Of a DNA stretch of 64,000 bases, positions 1 through 8,632 are shown piece by piece. The stretch spans positions 115,333 to 179,332 of the forward strand of contig NZ_JABWCV010000010.1 of the NCBI RefSeq assembly GCF_013371085.1, given 5' to 3'. This stretch comes from Vreelandella maris (GTDB lineage Bacteria > Pseudomonadota > Gammaproteobacteria > Pseudomonadales > Halomonadaceae). The translations under genes were made by a program, and so were the position numbers. The notes beneath the pieces are model-generated. The model did not search any database. It had not been told where the DNA came from and worked only from the letters and a program-made list of their open reading frames with translations. How positions within the stretch are numbered: the first letter of the stretch is position 1; each line of letters begins with the position of its first letter.

Positions 1-812
1 GCATCGGCGGCACTGGTTAGGCTGGCGGTATGCTGGCGCAGCGGTGTCAGCATATCGGCCAATTCGGCTCTTACGCCCATTTCATTCGACCACGATGCCG
101 TTGCATCACCAAATGTAAGCAATGTTTCGCCATCGCTACCCGGCACGCGGCGCAGAATAACCTTTAGCCACCGGTTATCGCAGGGGGCGAGCAGCTCTCG
201 CGGGGAGCCGTCGTTAGGCAGTTGGCTGAGTGCTTGCTGTAAGCTAGCAACAGGAAGCAGTGCTTCGAGGCGCTTACCTAAACCTAGCCCGGTATTGCCG
301 ATAAAAAAGTCTTCTGCCGCTTGATTAAACAGCATCACCCGACGGTGGTGGTCACATAGCAGCAGCGGTGTTTCGAGTACTTGCAGCAGTGTTTCCAGCT
401 CCTGGCGAATGCGTGCCGCGCTGCGGGCGCCGTCGGCGTGGGCGGTAGCGAGGCGGCTGCGATCTTCGCGCCAGCTTTCGCGTACACGGCGTAAATCTGG
501 CCCCAGCCCTTTTAGCCAACCCTCGGGTGGGTGTTCGTCACGGGCGTCGGGATTGGCAACCAAGCGCGCCAGCTGCACCTGTAAATGACGTAGCGGTGTA
601 AACAGCATGCGTTCAAGCACTAAGCCCGCCAAAAATAGGGTCGCGCCACCGGAAAAACTGCCTAGCCATAGCGCCATTCGGGTGATACCCGTAGGCGCGA
701 GCTGAGCATCCAACCAGGCGGCAAAAATAGCCCCACCCAATAGGCTGATACCGCTGAGCGAGAGCCATAGGCCAATCAGACGCTGGCGTTTGGGCAGCCC
801 ACCACGGGTCAT
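1..812 (-). CDS. Membrane PAS-domain sensor protein, C-terminus beyond left edge
   Basis: This minus-strand gene begins with ATG at 812-810 and runs off the left end, leaving about 270 residues. Two hydrophobic segments, near residues 12-33 and 46-68, are followed by a HAMP-like charged helix, a coiled stretch, and a PAS-like domain from about residue 140 (motif LETPLLLCDHHRRVMLFNQA). The start codon overlaps the stop of the upstream receiver gene (ATGA), so the two are translationally coupled. A two-component pair is the simplest reading, but no histidine-kinase H-box or ATPase domain is inside the window. Some proteins with this N-terminal layout end in another catalytic domain, such as an exonuclease, so the output activity is undecided. 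Partial because of the window edge, not because of a visible lesion. Confidence 0.7.
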   Translation of the reverse strand, partial: MTRGGLPKRQRLIGLWLSLSGISLLGGAIFAAWLDAQLAPTGITRMALWLGSFSGGATLFLAGLVLERMLFTPLRHLQVQLARLVANPDARDEHPPEGWLKGLGPDLRRVRESWREDRSRLATAHADGARSAARIRQELETLLQVLETPLLLCDHHRRVMLFNQAAEDFFIGNTGLGLGKRLEALLPVASLQQALSQLPNDGSPRELLAPCDNRWLKVILRRVPGSDGETLLTFGDATASWSNEMGVRAELADMLTPLRQHTASLTSAAD

Positions 813-1183
813 GGCTGCTCCTTAATGAGTAGCGCTTTGACTTTTTCCACCAAGGATTGGGTGGAAAAAGGCTTGGTAATGTAGTCATCAGCGCCCAGCG
901 CCATGCCTTTTTCACGCTCTACATCGCGGCCGTGAGCAGTGAGCATAATAATCGGCAGTTGGGCGGTGGCTTCTTCGCTGCGCAGGCGCTCTAAAACGTC
1001 AAAACCGCTAATCCCTGGCAGGCTGATATCGAGCAGGAGTAAATCGGGCTGGCTGTCGTTAACACGTGCTAACGCCTGTTCACCATCTTCGGCAGTCACT
1101 ACCTCAAACCCTGCTTGCTCCATCAAGAACTCGAGCGATAGAACAATGTTGGGTTCGTCATCGACGACGAGCACTTTGACCAT
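809..1183 (-). CDS. Single-domain response regulator (CheY-like receiver)
   Basis: This 124-residue protein consists only of a receiver domain. The acidic pair is D8-D9, the phospho-acceptor is D52 (LLLLDISLPG), the switch threonine is T82 (IIMLTA) and the conserved lysine is K104 (YITKPF). There is no DNA-binding or enzymatic output domain, so it must act by protein-protein contact or as a phosphorelay intermediate. Its stop codon overlaps the start of the downstream membrane sensor, which suggests that the sensor or its missing C-terminal part is the partner. The receiver fold is certain; pathway and partner are inference. Confidence 0.93.
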   Translation of the reverse strand: MVKVLVVDDEPNIVLSLEFLMEQAGFEVVTAEDGEQALARVNDSQPDLLLLDISLPGISGFDVLERLRSEEATAQLPIIMLTAHGRDVEREKGMALGADDYITKPFSTQSLVEKVKALLIKEQP

Positions 1184-1531
1184 GGTGTTCTCCAGCTTTT
1201 ATTTGTTTTAACGATGCATGCTTGCAGTCTAGATAGATCGGGACAGTCAGCCAAGGCGACCTTGGCCGAATGCACCGGCAATCAAACCGCTAGCAGCGAG
1301 CAATTGAGCTTGGTTTGGTATACTGCTTAGCTCTGTGCCATGGCTTAGGCTTTGAACGAAAACTGCCTGCGCTCGCCGATACGGCGTTAAAAATCATCTC
1401 AAAATACTCATTTACTATCCGTAAACTCCGTTTTTTCGTTGATTTTTGCCTTGTCTAGGCTTCGCTCGCCGACTTTTCGTACAACCCCTAACGTGTTATG
1501 GCTTACCCCTGATCTGTTGCTAAGGCTGTCG
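1184..1531. other. Non-coding gap, 348 bp, with two hairpins
   Basis: This gap separates the divergent receiver and glycosyltransferase genes. A short inverted repeat (GCCAAGG-cga-CCTTGGC) lies at about 1250-1266. A second hairpin (TTTAC-tatcc-GTAAA) lies at about 1411-1425, inside a T-rich stretch just before the glycosyltransferase. The plus-strand reading frame is open upstream from 1439, but that extension does not look like protein and opens on TTG. I see no convincing promoter or RNA gene. Confidence 0.4.
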
Positions 1532-2602
1532 ATGCGCGTACTACTGTTATCCGCCTACGAAGCGGTGAGTCATCGCTATTGGGCGCAAAGTTTAATGGCG
1601 CAGCTTGATGAGGTGTCGTGGACGCTTTTGTCCTTACCTCCACGTCATTTTGCCTGGCGCATTCGCGGCAACCCACTGAGCTGGATATTGAAAGAGCACG
1701 ATACCCTTAGTCAGTCGTATGAGGTGGTGCTTGCCACGTCGATGGTTGATCTGGCGACCCTGATCGGATTGTTTCCGCACCTTGGTCGAGCTAAAAAAAT
1801 CGTCTACTTTCACGAAAACCAGTTTGCTTATCCCGAGTCTAGCGATCAAATACCCCAAGTAGAGGCCAAAATGGTTAATCTCTACACGGCGCTAGCGGCC
1901 GATAGCGTGGTATTTAACAGTGCCTACAATCGGGACTCCTTTATTGATGGTGCACGAGCTTTTCTGAAAAAAATGCCGGAAAACCTACCCGCAGCAAAGC
2001 CACTGGAAGCGCTGCGCGAGCGGTCTCAGGTTTTACCAGTGCCCATCCCTGATAGTTCAGCATCTCGACAGCACATGGCTGTTCAAAAAACAGTGCCACA
2101 GCGCATTGTCTGGAACCACCGCTGGGAGTATGACAAAAATCCTGATGACTTCTTTGCCGTGCTGTTCGCGTTAAGCGATGCCGGGGTGGCGTTTGAACTG
2201 GCAGTGCTGGGCCAGCGCTTTCGCGAAGCACCGGCCATTTTTGATGAGGCCGAGCAGCGATTAGCCAAGCATATTGTGGCTTGGGGCCCCCAGCCTGAGG
2301 AGATGTATCGCGAATTGCTGGATAGCGCAGGCATCGTGGTCTCGACAACCTGGCATGAATTCCAGGGCTTGGCGATTATGGAGGCGGCTCAGCGCGGTGC
2401 GCTACCCCTGGTGCCGGATCGGCTTTGCTTCCCGGGGCTTTATCCCTCTGCCTATCGTTATGACGGCACTCGTGAAAGCTTGTATGAGCGGCTGCATGAT
2501 TGGCTAACCAATCCTGCAGCTCGTCCAGAACCGCTTGATACCAAAGCTTGGGAATGGCCTGCCTGGCGCGATGCTTACCGAGCGCTAATAGAGCGCTCGT
2601 AA
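1532..2602 (+). CDS. tRNA-queuosine alpha-mannosyltransferase-like glycosyltransferase (DUF3524)
   Basis: A 356-residue protein beginning MRVLLLSAYEAVSHRYWAQS. This N-terminus and the following LPPRHFAWRIRGNPLSW are typical of the DUF3524 family, whose animal member GTDC1 (QTMAN) mannosylates queuosine in tRNA-Asp. The second half is a GT-B/GT4-like glycosyltransferase domain, including WNHRWEYDKNPDDFF and STTWHEFQGLAIMEA, where the glutamates resemble the E-x7-E sugar-nucleotide site. ATG at 1532 was chosen because family homology begins there; an in-frame TTG at 1439 would add 31 residues that look non-native. The gene is convergent with nth. Family assignment is firm; the bacterial substrate is inferred from the eukaryotic enzyme. 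Confidence 0.72.
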   Translation: MRVLLLSAYEAVSHRYWAQSLMAQLDEVSWTLLSLPPRHFAWRIRGNPLSWILKEHDTLSQSYEVVLATSMVDLATLIGLFPHLGRAKKIVYFHENQFAYPESSDQIPQVEAKMVNLYTALAADSVVFNSAYNRDSFIDGARAFLKKMPENLPAAKPLEALRERSQVLPVPIPDSSASRQHMAVQKTVPQRIVWNHRWEYDKNPDDFFAVLFALSDAGVAFELAVLGQRFREAPAIFDEAEQRLAKHIVAWGPQPEEMYRELLDSAGIVVSTTWHEFQGLAIMEAAQRGALPLVPDRLCFPGLYPSAYRYDGTRESLYERLHDWLTNPAARPEPLDTKAWEWPAWRDAYRALIERS

Positions 2603-2606
2603 TACT

Positions 2607-2645
2607 CACTCAATCTACGCACTCATTCTACGCACTCTATCTGAG
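2607..2645. repeat. Three tandem 13-bp repeats
   Basis: Three consecutive units begin with CACTC: CACTCAATCTACG, CACTCATTCTACG and a degenerate CACTCTATCTGAG. They fill the 45-bp space between the convergent glycosyltransferase and nth genes. No strong terminator hairpin is visible there, so the role is unknown. Confidence 0.7.
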
Positions 2646-2647
2646 TG

Positions 2648-3286
2648 TTACCCAAGCTCGGTCTTATCTTTATAGTCGCACAGATCTTCGATAATGCAGC
2701 TACCGCAGCGGGGCTTGCGGGCGATGCAGGTATAGCGGCCGTGCAGAATCAGCCAGTGGTGAGCATCTTGAAGAAAGGCTTTGGGCACATGACGCAGCAA
2801 TTTTTGCTCCACCTCAACAACGTCTTTGCCTTTGGCGATACCGGTGCGATTGGATACCCTGAAAATATGCGTATCCACCGCCATGGTGGGCTGGCCGAAG
2901 GCCGTATTGAGAATTACATTGGCAGTTTTACGACCAACACCCGGCAAGGCTTCTAACGCCTGGCGAGTGTTGGGCACTTCGCCACCGTACAGGTTGACCA
3001 GCATATGGCAGGTTTTCATCAGGTTTTCGGCTTTGGTGTTGTATAAGCCGATGGTTTTGATATGCGCTTTAAGCCCATCAATCCCCAGGTCGATGATCCC
3101 CTGTGGCGTATTGGCAACAGGATACAGACGTGCGGTTGCCTTGTTGACGCCTACATCGGTAGCTTGAGCGGAAAGCAACACCGCGGCCAGCAGTTCAAAG
3201 GGCGTGTTCCAGTTAAGCTCGGTAGTGGGATGCGGGTTCTCTGCCTGAAGGCGAGCAAAAATTTCATGACGCTTTTGGGCATTCAT
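2648..3286 (-). CDS. nth: Endonuclease III (DNA glycosylase/AP lyase)
   Basis: A 212-residue base-excision repair enzyme that removes oxidised pyrimidines and nicks the abasic site. The helix-hairpin-helix LPGVGRKTANV contains catalytic K120, and D138 follows in MAVDTHIFR. The C-terminal 4Fe-4S ligands are C187, C194, C197 and C203, with the C-x6-C-x2-C-x5-C spacing and numbering of E. coli Nth. It follows rsxE by 97 bp on the same strand, the classic rsxABCDGE-nth order, which suggests cotranscription although the spacer is repetitive. Confidence 0.97.
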   Translation of the reverse strand: MNAQKRHEIFARLQAENPHPTTELNWNTPFELLAAVLLSAQATDVGVNKATARLYPVANTPQGIIDLGIDGLKAHIKTIGLYNTKAENLMKTCHMLVNLYGGEVPNTRQALEALPGVGRKTANVILNTAFGQPTMAVDTHIFRVSNRTGIAKGKDVVEVEQKLLRHVPKAFLQDAHHWLILHGRYTCIARKPRCGSCIIEDLCDYKDKTELG

Positions 3287-3299
3287 GGCTGGTCTCGTT

Positions 3300-3383
3300 A
3301 TTTAAAAGACAATGTTTTAAAAGACAGTGGTTAAAAACAGTATTTAAAAAAAAACAGTGACTTATGCGCAGTGATTAAAAACG
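3300..3383. repeat. Degenerate A/T-rich direct repeats between rsxE and nth
   Basis: The spacer holds several imperfect copies of a unit close to TTAAAAACAGTG (TTTAAAAGACAATG, TTTTAAAAGACAGTGG, TTAAAAACAG and others) with irregular spacing. It is strikingly A/T-rich compared with the flanking genes. It could be a slippage-derived spacer or an mRNA processing or terminator region; nothing in it looks coding. Confidence 0.55.
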
Positions 3384-4100
3384 CTATTTAATCGTACCGG
3401 TTACCCGCACACGGCGATCAACTCGGGTTTCAATGGCTGCCGGACGAGCGCGTGCTGCACTGCGTTGATCGATGACATTTTTCAATGCGATCAACATGCC
3501 CGCCACAAAGAAAGCGCCTGGGGGCAGCACAAAAAACAGAAACTGGTAATCGACGGCAATCGTCAGTTGCCAATTAGCGGCTTGGGGTCCAAACAGCAGC
3601 GCCATGTCGCTGAACAGCGTGCCCTGACCGAGTAGCTCGCGTAGGGCGCCCAGGAGTACCAGCACGGCGCCAAACCCCAGCCCCATCATCAAGCCATCGA
3701 TAGCCGCTGGAATGACCGGTTGGCGGGAGGCAAAGGCATCGGCGCGGCCTAAAATAGCGCAGTTGGTGACAATCAGTGGAATAAAAATCCCTAGCACCTG
3801 ATAGAGCGGGTAAGCATAGGCGGCCATCAGCAGTTCGGCGCAAGTCACAAAGGCGGCAATCACCATCACGAAAGCGGGCAAGCGCACCGCGCTGTGGACT
3901 TGGTGGCGAATCAGCGAGATCGCCGTGCTGGCGCCTACCATTACCAAAAGCGTGGCAAGTGCCAAGCCCAGCGCATTTACCACGCTGCTACTAACGGCTA
4001 ACAGCGGGCATAGCCCCAGCAGTTGAACCAGCGCAGGGTTGTTTGACCACAGCCCATCACGGGCCAGTTGGCGCCATTGGCTCATCTGCTTGTTTTTCAC
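3384..4100 (-). CDS. rsxE: Rsx/Rnf electron transport complex subunit E
   Basis: A 238-residue inner-membrane protein with about six hydrophobic helices. It carries the family signature [17 protein letters not shown] near the N-terminus and a [15 protein letters not shown] segment. RsxE and its paralogue RsxA form the membrane core thought to pass electrons across the bilayer. In E. coli the Rsx complex keeps the SoxR iron-sulfur cluster reduced; in other bacteria Rnf couples NADH-ferredoxin chemistry to ion movement. The start overlaps the rsxG stop by 4 bp. The basic C-terminal tail is the least conserved part. Confidence 0.95.
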   Translation of the reverse strand: MKNKQMSQWRQLARDGLWSNNPALVQLLGLCPLLAVSSSVVNALGLALATLLVMVGASTAISLIRHQVHSAVRLPAFVMVIAAFVTCAELLMAAYAYPLYQVLGIFIPLIVTNCAILGRADAFASRQPVIPAAIDGLMMGLGFGAVLVLLGALRELLGQGTLFSDMALLFGPQAANWQLTIAVDYQFLFFVLPPGAFFVAGMLIALKNVIDQRSAARARPAAIETRVDRRVRVTGTIK

Positions 4101-4756
4101 GAGCGTGGATCCTCAAATGTTATCGGTAATGGTGTATCAGCGGCGTACTCCAAGGCTTTATGAACGGCGTTAACCACGGCTCTGGGGGTGATCGTTGCGC
4201 CGGTAAACGCATCAAACTGGCCACCATCTTTAGTTACCGCCCAGCCCTCTGGTGGCAAACTATTTAGCCCCAGGCCATCAAAGTGGGTGATCCAGTCGCT
4301 GCGGCTGCGCTCAATATCATCGCCTAGCCCGGGCGTTTCCTGGTGTTGGGTGACGCGCACACCGCTAATGCGCTGCTGCTCATCAATCCCGATCAGTAGG
4401 CGAATTTCGCCGTTATAGCCTTGCCGGGTGACCACCGGAAAAATGACGGCACTGTGTTTATTACTGTTGTCGTTGTCGTTGTCGCTGCCGCTTACCCACC
4501 AGCCTTGGCTATCGCTTTTCAACCCCAGTGCTTCTGGGTTAGGAAGCGTAAAGGTGCTTTCTAGCACGCGTGCAACGGGCGTGTTGGCAAGCGTCTGAGG
4601 CAGTACTTCTTGAAGCTGACGGTGCTGGTAAGCCAACTGATGGGTCGCTATGCGCTCGGCGGTTAATGCGCGCGTGAGCGCAACGCTACCCGCGGTCACC
4701 AGAGCAAAAGTGCCCAATGCGAGAGCACCCCGCTGCATGGCTTGAAAGAGCGTCAT
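4097..4756 (-). CDS. rsxG: Rsx/Rnf electron transport complex subunit G (covalent flavin)
   Basis: A 219-residue protein anchored by one N-terminal membrane helix (about residues 10-30) with a periplasmic FMN-binding domain. The flavinylation motif TGATITP is at residues 185-191, with T188 the expected phosphoester attachment site for FMN. Its start overlaps the rsxD stop and its stop overlaps the rsxE start, each by 4 bp. A low-complexity stretch at residues 91-99 (SDNDNDNSN) is encoded by a short GTTGTC hexamer repeat; because the unit is a multiple of three, length changes would keep the frame. Confidence 0.95.
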   Translation of the reverse strand: MTLFQAMQRGALALGTFALVTAGSVALTRALTAERIATHQLAYQHRQLQEVLPQTLANTPVARVLESTFTLPNPEALGLKSDSQGWWVSGSDNDNDNSNKHSAVIFPVVTRQGYNGEIRLLIGIDEQQRISGVRVTQHQETPGLGDDIERSRSDWITHFDGLGLNSLPPEGWAVTKDGGQFDAFTGATITPRAVVNAVHKALEYAADTPLPITFEDPRS

Positions 4757-5790
4757 GGCTGCTCACCCCGGGAGCTTTTTGGCTGCCCCGTCGGGCGTGG
4801 CACGCTGTACAGGTCTAGCAGCGGCACGCACAGATTCATCAGCAACACCGCAAACGCCACTGCATCCGGGTAACCGCCAAAGGTGCGAATAATGATAATT
4901 AGCGCGCCGATACCGGCCCCATAGAGTAGCTTGCCGCGGCGGCTGGTGGCGGCGGAAACCGGGTCGGTGGCGATAAAAAATGCCCCAAACAGCGTCGCCC
5001 CGGTAAGTAGGTGAAAAAGCGGTGAGGCAAAGTGGCTGGGGTCGCTGAGATAAAACAGCGTGGCCAGCACCACTAGGCTACCCAGCATAGCGGCAGGAAT
5101 GTGCCAACTGATAATCCGCTTTGCCAGTAATAATACGCCACCTGCTAACCAAGCAAGGGCGACCCAGCGCCAAGCACTCAATGTGTCCTCGGGCAGTGGG
5201 TGGGTGGCCCAGAATTCGCTGGCAAGCACGGCCTCGCCTTTGTGCTTAAAGGCATCGAGCGGTGTGGCGCCACTTAGGCCATCTAGCTGGCCAGCTGGCA
5301 GCGTTCCTGTGATTTGTGCCCACAAGCTCTCCGGTAGTAGTTCTTGGGGGGGGGGCCACAGAGTCATATAGGTTGGGAACGACACCAAAAGCAGCGCATA
5401 ACCTACCATGGCGGGGTTAAACGGATTGTGGCCCAAGCCACCGTATAACTGTTTAGCGACGATGATCGCCGCGATCATCCCGACACCGATCAGCCACCAT
5501 GGGCTTGCGGGGGGCAGCGAAACGCCCAGTAAAACGCCGGTGAGTAGGGCACTTGAGTCATTCAACGTAACCTGAACAGGGCGGTTACGTAACCTAAGAA
5601 TGGCGGCTTCTAGCCCAAGGCCAAAGGCTGCCGCTAGCATTACATTGCTGAGTACCCCAAGGCCAAAGAAATAGCTCATTGTGGCGATGCCCGGCAGCGT
5701 CGCCACGATCACCCAGCGCATTAAATGTGCCGTGGGTGGCACGATAGTAGCGTTTGCACTGGTCACCTGTGCGGCGTGCATCATGCTCAT
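4753..5790 (-). CDS. rsxD: Rsx/Rnf electron transport complex subunit D (covalent flavin)
   Basis: A 345-residue polytopic membrane protein of the NqrB/RnfD family. The flavin attachment motif SGATPLD lies at residues 173-179, with T176 the predicted FMN-bearing residue. Conserved GGLGHNPFNPAMVGYA is at about residues 117-132. Both ends overlap their neighbours by 4 bp (rsxC before, rsxG after), consistent with stoichiometric translation. The first methionines (MSMM) leave a one-codon ambiguity in the start. Confidence 0.95.
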   Translation of the reverse strand: MSMMHAAQVTSANATIVPPTAHLMRWVIVATLPGIATMSYFFGLGVLSNVMLAAAFGLGLEAAILRLRNRPVQVTLNDSSALLTGVLLGVSLPPASPWWLIGVGMIAAIIVAKQLYGGLGHNPFNPAMVGYALLLVSFPTYMTLWPPPQELLPESLWAQITGTLPAGQLDGLSGATPLDAFKHKGEAVLASEFWATHPLPEDTLSAWRWVALAWLAGGVLLLAKRIISWHIPAAMLGSLVVLATLFYLSDPSHFASPLFHLLTGATLFGAFFIATDPVSAATSRRGKLLYGAGIGALIIIIRTFGGYPDAVAFAVLLMNLCVPLLDLYSVPRPTGQPKSSRGEQP

Positions 5791-7445
5791 GGTGATTCCT
5801 TGCTGGGCTGTTGTTCGCGTGCTTGGGTAAGCTGGACCTCGGTGGCGCGTAAATTTTCCTGGGCGGTGGCAAGCTGCATTTCGAGATCATCAAGAGGCTG
5901 TTTGGGGTCTTCCTGGGCAACGCGTGCCAGGGTTTTTTCAGCTTTTTTGACTGACGCCTTGGCGGCGGCATGGGCAATTCGTAGCCCGCGCAAGTCGACT
6001 TTTTCACTACTGGCTGCTGCACTAGTGGGCGTTTGACGCTGTTGCGATTTGCGAGCCTCTTTACGTGCCTGTTTCTCCGCCTCTTCCCGCGCCAATCGCG
6101 CTTGACGAAACTCAAAGCGGTGCTTGGCATGCTCTGCTTTTACCGTCTCGATTCGCTGCAGACGGATTCGACTTTTTGCTTCACGATAATCGTCAACCAG
6201 GGGAATATGGCTGGGGCAGACGTAGCTGCAAGCGCCGCACTCAATGCAGTCGAACAGATGATAGTGCGCCATCTTGGCATCATCGTTGGCGCGAGCGTAC
6301 CAGTGGAGCTGTTGGGGTAGCAGCGACACCGGGCAAACGCTTTCACACTCACCACAGCGTATGCAGGGGGATTCCTCCGGGGCAGGTGGTAGTTCGACAA
6401 TAGTCGCAGCGATTAAACAGTTGGTAAGTTTGGTAACTGGCGTATCAAGTGTCAGCAGCGGCGCTCCCATCATGGGGCCGCCCTGAATCACTTGATTGAG
6501 CATGGGCTGATTAAGGCCTGCCTGTTCCAGCAGTGCTTTCACGGAGGTGCCTAGTCGCACCCAGCGATTGCCGGGCTGACTGATCGCTTCGCCCGTTAGC
6601 GTGACAACCCTGGACACCAGCGGCTGACCATCACGCACTGCATGTAATATTGCCAGCAGTGTGCCAGGGTTATGGCACAGCACGCCTACGTCAGCGGGTA
6701 AGCCGCCGCTGGGTACCGTTAGATCAAGCAGTTTTTTGATCAGTTGGTGCTCGCCGCCGCTGGGGTAGCGGGTGGAAATCACCTTGAGCTCAACGGTAAT
6801 CGGGTGGCTATTCTGTATCGCCTGCCGCAGAGCTTCAATTGCCTCGGGTTTGTTATCTTCAATGCCGATAACGATATGTTGCGCGCCGCACAGTTTGGCG
6901 CTTATCTGGGCGCCTTCGAGTACGTCGTTAGCGTAGTGGCGTAGCGTGATATCGTCGGCGGTGATATAAGGCTCACATTCGGCGGCGTTGATCAACAAGG
7001 TATGAATGTCATGCTGTTCCACTACCCGCGCTTTAATATGGGTAGGGAAACCAGCACCGCCGAGTCCGACAATCCCGCTTTCATTCAAGCGCTCAAGTAG
7101 CGCATTGGGTTCGACGCGTTGCCAGTCGAGGCTGGGTAACCGGAGCCACTCATCCTGACCATCGCTATCAATGATGATTTGGGTGGCGTTAATCTCGCTC
7201 ACCGTTCCGCTAATACTGGCGTGCAGATTACTGGAGATCATGCCTTCGCGCTTGGCAATGACGCTACCTACTTTGACTGTATCGCCCGGCGCGACACAAG
7301 GCGTGGCGGGCTGGCCGCTGTGCTGTTGCAGCGGCAGCGTCACTCGGCCAGGTAATGGCGCGTTAATCAGCGCGGCCTGATTCGATCGCTGTTTGCGCTC
7401 GGGCGGGTGAATTCCACCGGGGAAATCAAAGGCGTTCGACATCAA
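5787..7445 (-). CDS. rsxC: Rsx/Rnf electron transport complex subunit C (NADH-side, 2x 4Fe-4S)
   Basis: A 552-residue peripheral subunit resembling the NADH/FMN-binding subunit of complex I. A nucleotide/FMN-binding region includes [12 protein letters not shown] (about residues 128-139). Two ferredoxin-like clusters follow: C361, C364, C367, C371 and C400, C403, C406, C410. The tail after residue 430 is alanine-, lysine- and glutamate-rich and probably coiled-coil. It is shorter than the long repetitive tail of E. coli RsxC (about 740 residues), a part known to vary in length. It overlaps rsxB and rsxD by 4 bp. Confidence 0.95.
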   Translation of the reverse strand: MMSNAFDFPGGIHPPERKQRSNQAALINAPLPGRVTLPLQQHSGQPATPCVAPGDTVKVGSVIAKREGMISSNLHASISGTVSEINATQIIIDSDGQDEWLRLPSLDWQRVEPNALLERLNESGIVGLGGAGFPTHIKARVVEQHDIHTLLINAAECEPYITADDITLRHYANDVLEGAQISAKLCGAQHIVIGIEDNKPEAIEALRQAIQNSHPITVELKVISTRYPSGGEHQLIKKLLDLTVPSGGLPADVGVLCHNPGTLLAILHAVRDGQPLVSRVVTLTGEAISQPGNRWVRLGTSVKALLEQAGLNQPMLNQVIQGGPMMGAPLLTLDTPVTKLTNCLIAATIVELPPAPEESPCIRCGECESVCPVSLLPQQLHWYARANDDAKMAHYHLFDCIECGACSYVCPSHIPLVDDYREAKSRIRLQRIETVKAEHAKHRFEFRQARLAREEAEKQARKEARKSQQRQTPTSAAASSEKVDLRGLRIAHAAAKASVKKAEKTLARVAQEDPKQPLDDLEMQLATAQENLRATEVQLTQAREQQPSKESP

Positions 7446-8038
7446 GACACCCCTGGTGCGGGTTGGCGGTCACTGGCAATCATGTTTGAAGAGTGCGCTG
7501 TTACCGGTTGCCATTGGGTGAGCGGTGCCGTGCGTGGCAGCATATCGATACAGTCTACGGGGCAAGGGTCAAGGCACAGATCGCAGCCGGTACACTCATC
7601 CTCAATCACGGTATGCATTAACTTAGCCGCACCAATAATCGCATCGACCGGGCAGGCTTGAATGCACTTGGTACAGCCGATGCACTCCTCTTCACGAATA
7701 AATGCCACTTTTGCCACGCTTTGAGCTTCGCCGTCCAGGGGCTCAGGCTCCCGGCCTAATAGATCAGCGAGGGCGTGGATCGTCGATTCGCCACCTGGCG
7801 GGCATTTATTCAGTGCATCGCCTTGGTTAATCGCCTCGGCATAAGGGCGGCAGCCTGGGTAGCCGCACTGGCCGCACTGAGTTTGCGGCAATAGTGCATC
7901 AATTTGTTCCACCAGTGGGTTATCTTCCCGCTTGAAGCGTTCGCTCACCACGCCTAGCAGGGCACCAAAACCAAGTCCTAAGCCGGTTAATACCGCAACG
8001 GCGCTAAGCATGCTGATAGCATCGAATGTGTTACTCAT
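7442..8038 (-). CDS. rsxB: Rsx/Rnf electron transport complex subunit B (iron-sulfur)
   Basis: A 198-residue protein with an N-terminal membrane helix (about residues 8-30) and three predicted 4Fe-4S sites. The first is the CGQCGYPGC region (C55, C58, C63, C79). Two ferredoxin repeats follow at C119-C129 and C149-C159, each ending in CPVD. It relays electrons between RsxC and the membrane core. It overlaps rsxC by 4 bp and lies 12 bp after rsxA. Confidence 0.96.
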   Translation of the reverse strand: MSNTFDAISMLSAVAVLTGLGLGFGALLGVVSERFKREDNPLVEQIDALLPQTQCGQCGYPGCRPYAEAINQGDALNKCPPGGESTIHALADLLGREPEPLDGEAQSVAKVAFIREEECIGCTKCIQACPVDAIIGAAKLMHTVIEDECTGCDLCLDPCPVDCIDMLPRTAPLTQWQPVTAHSSNMIASDRQPAPGVS

Positions 8039-8050
8039 TATGCGCTACCT

Positions 8051-8632
8051 TCACCGTTGTACTAATCCGGAAAAGCCGAGAAACGCTAGCGACATAAGGC
8101 TAGCGGTCACCATGGCAATCGCCGCACCTTGAAATGGTTTAGGAATATCCGCTCCTGCCAAACGCTCACGCATGGCGGCAAATAGTACCAAGATAAGCGA
8201 AAAACCCAGCGCCGCGCCCAAGCCGTAGAGGGTGGTATGAAAAAAGCTCAGTTCGCGGTTCAGCGATAGCAGCGCTACGCCCAATACCGCGCAGTTGGTG
8301 GTAATAAGCGGTAAGAATATTCCCAGTACTTGATGCAGTAGTGGACTTAATTGACGAACCATTATTTCTGTAAATTGCACTACCGCGGCGATCACCACAA
8401 TAAAGCTGATGGTGCGCAGGTACGTCACATCCAGTGGCACCAGCAGCCCGTGATAAACCACGAAGCTAGCTGCTGATGCCAGAGTTAACACAAAAGTGGT
8501 GGCCAGGGACATGCCCATGGCCGACTCCAGCTTATTGGAGACACCCATAAATGGGCATAGACCCAAGAATTGAACCAGTACGAAGTTATTGACCAGCGCA
8601 GTGCTGATCAAAATGATAAATAGCTCACTCAT
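8051..8632 (-). CDS. rsxA: Rsx/Rnf electron transport complex subunit A
   Basis: A 193-residue, six-helix membrane protein paralogous to RsxE, with the family signature [20 protein letters not shown] at residues 15-34 and [12 protein letters not shown] further on. Together with RsxE it forms the transmembrane electron path. Its ATG overlaps the TGA of the upstream diguanylate cyclase (ATGA), an arrangement not seen in the textbook E. coli operon, where rsxA is first. Confidence 0.96.
   Translation of the reverse strand: MSELFIILISTALVNNFVLVQFLGLCPFMGVSNKLESAMGMSLATTFVLTLASAASFVVYHGLLVPLDVTYLRTISFIVVIAAVVQFTEIMVRQLSPLLHQVLGIFLPLITTNCAVLGVALLSLNRELSFFHTTLYGLGAALGFSLILVLFAAMRERLAGADIPKPFQGAAIAMVTASLMSLAFLGFSGLVQR

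Noticed and set aside
4461..4490. Phase-variable repeat in rsxG
   Set aside because: The repeat unit is a hexamer, so changes in copy number keep the reading frame and only vary an Asp-Asn stretch; there are only about three copies.
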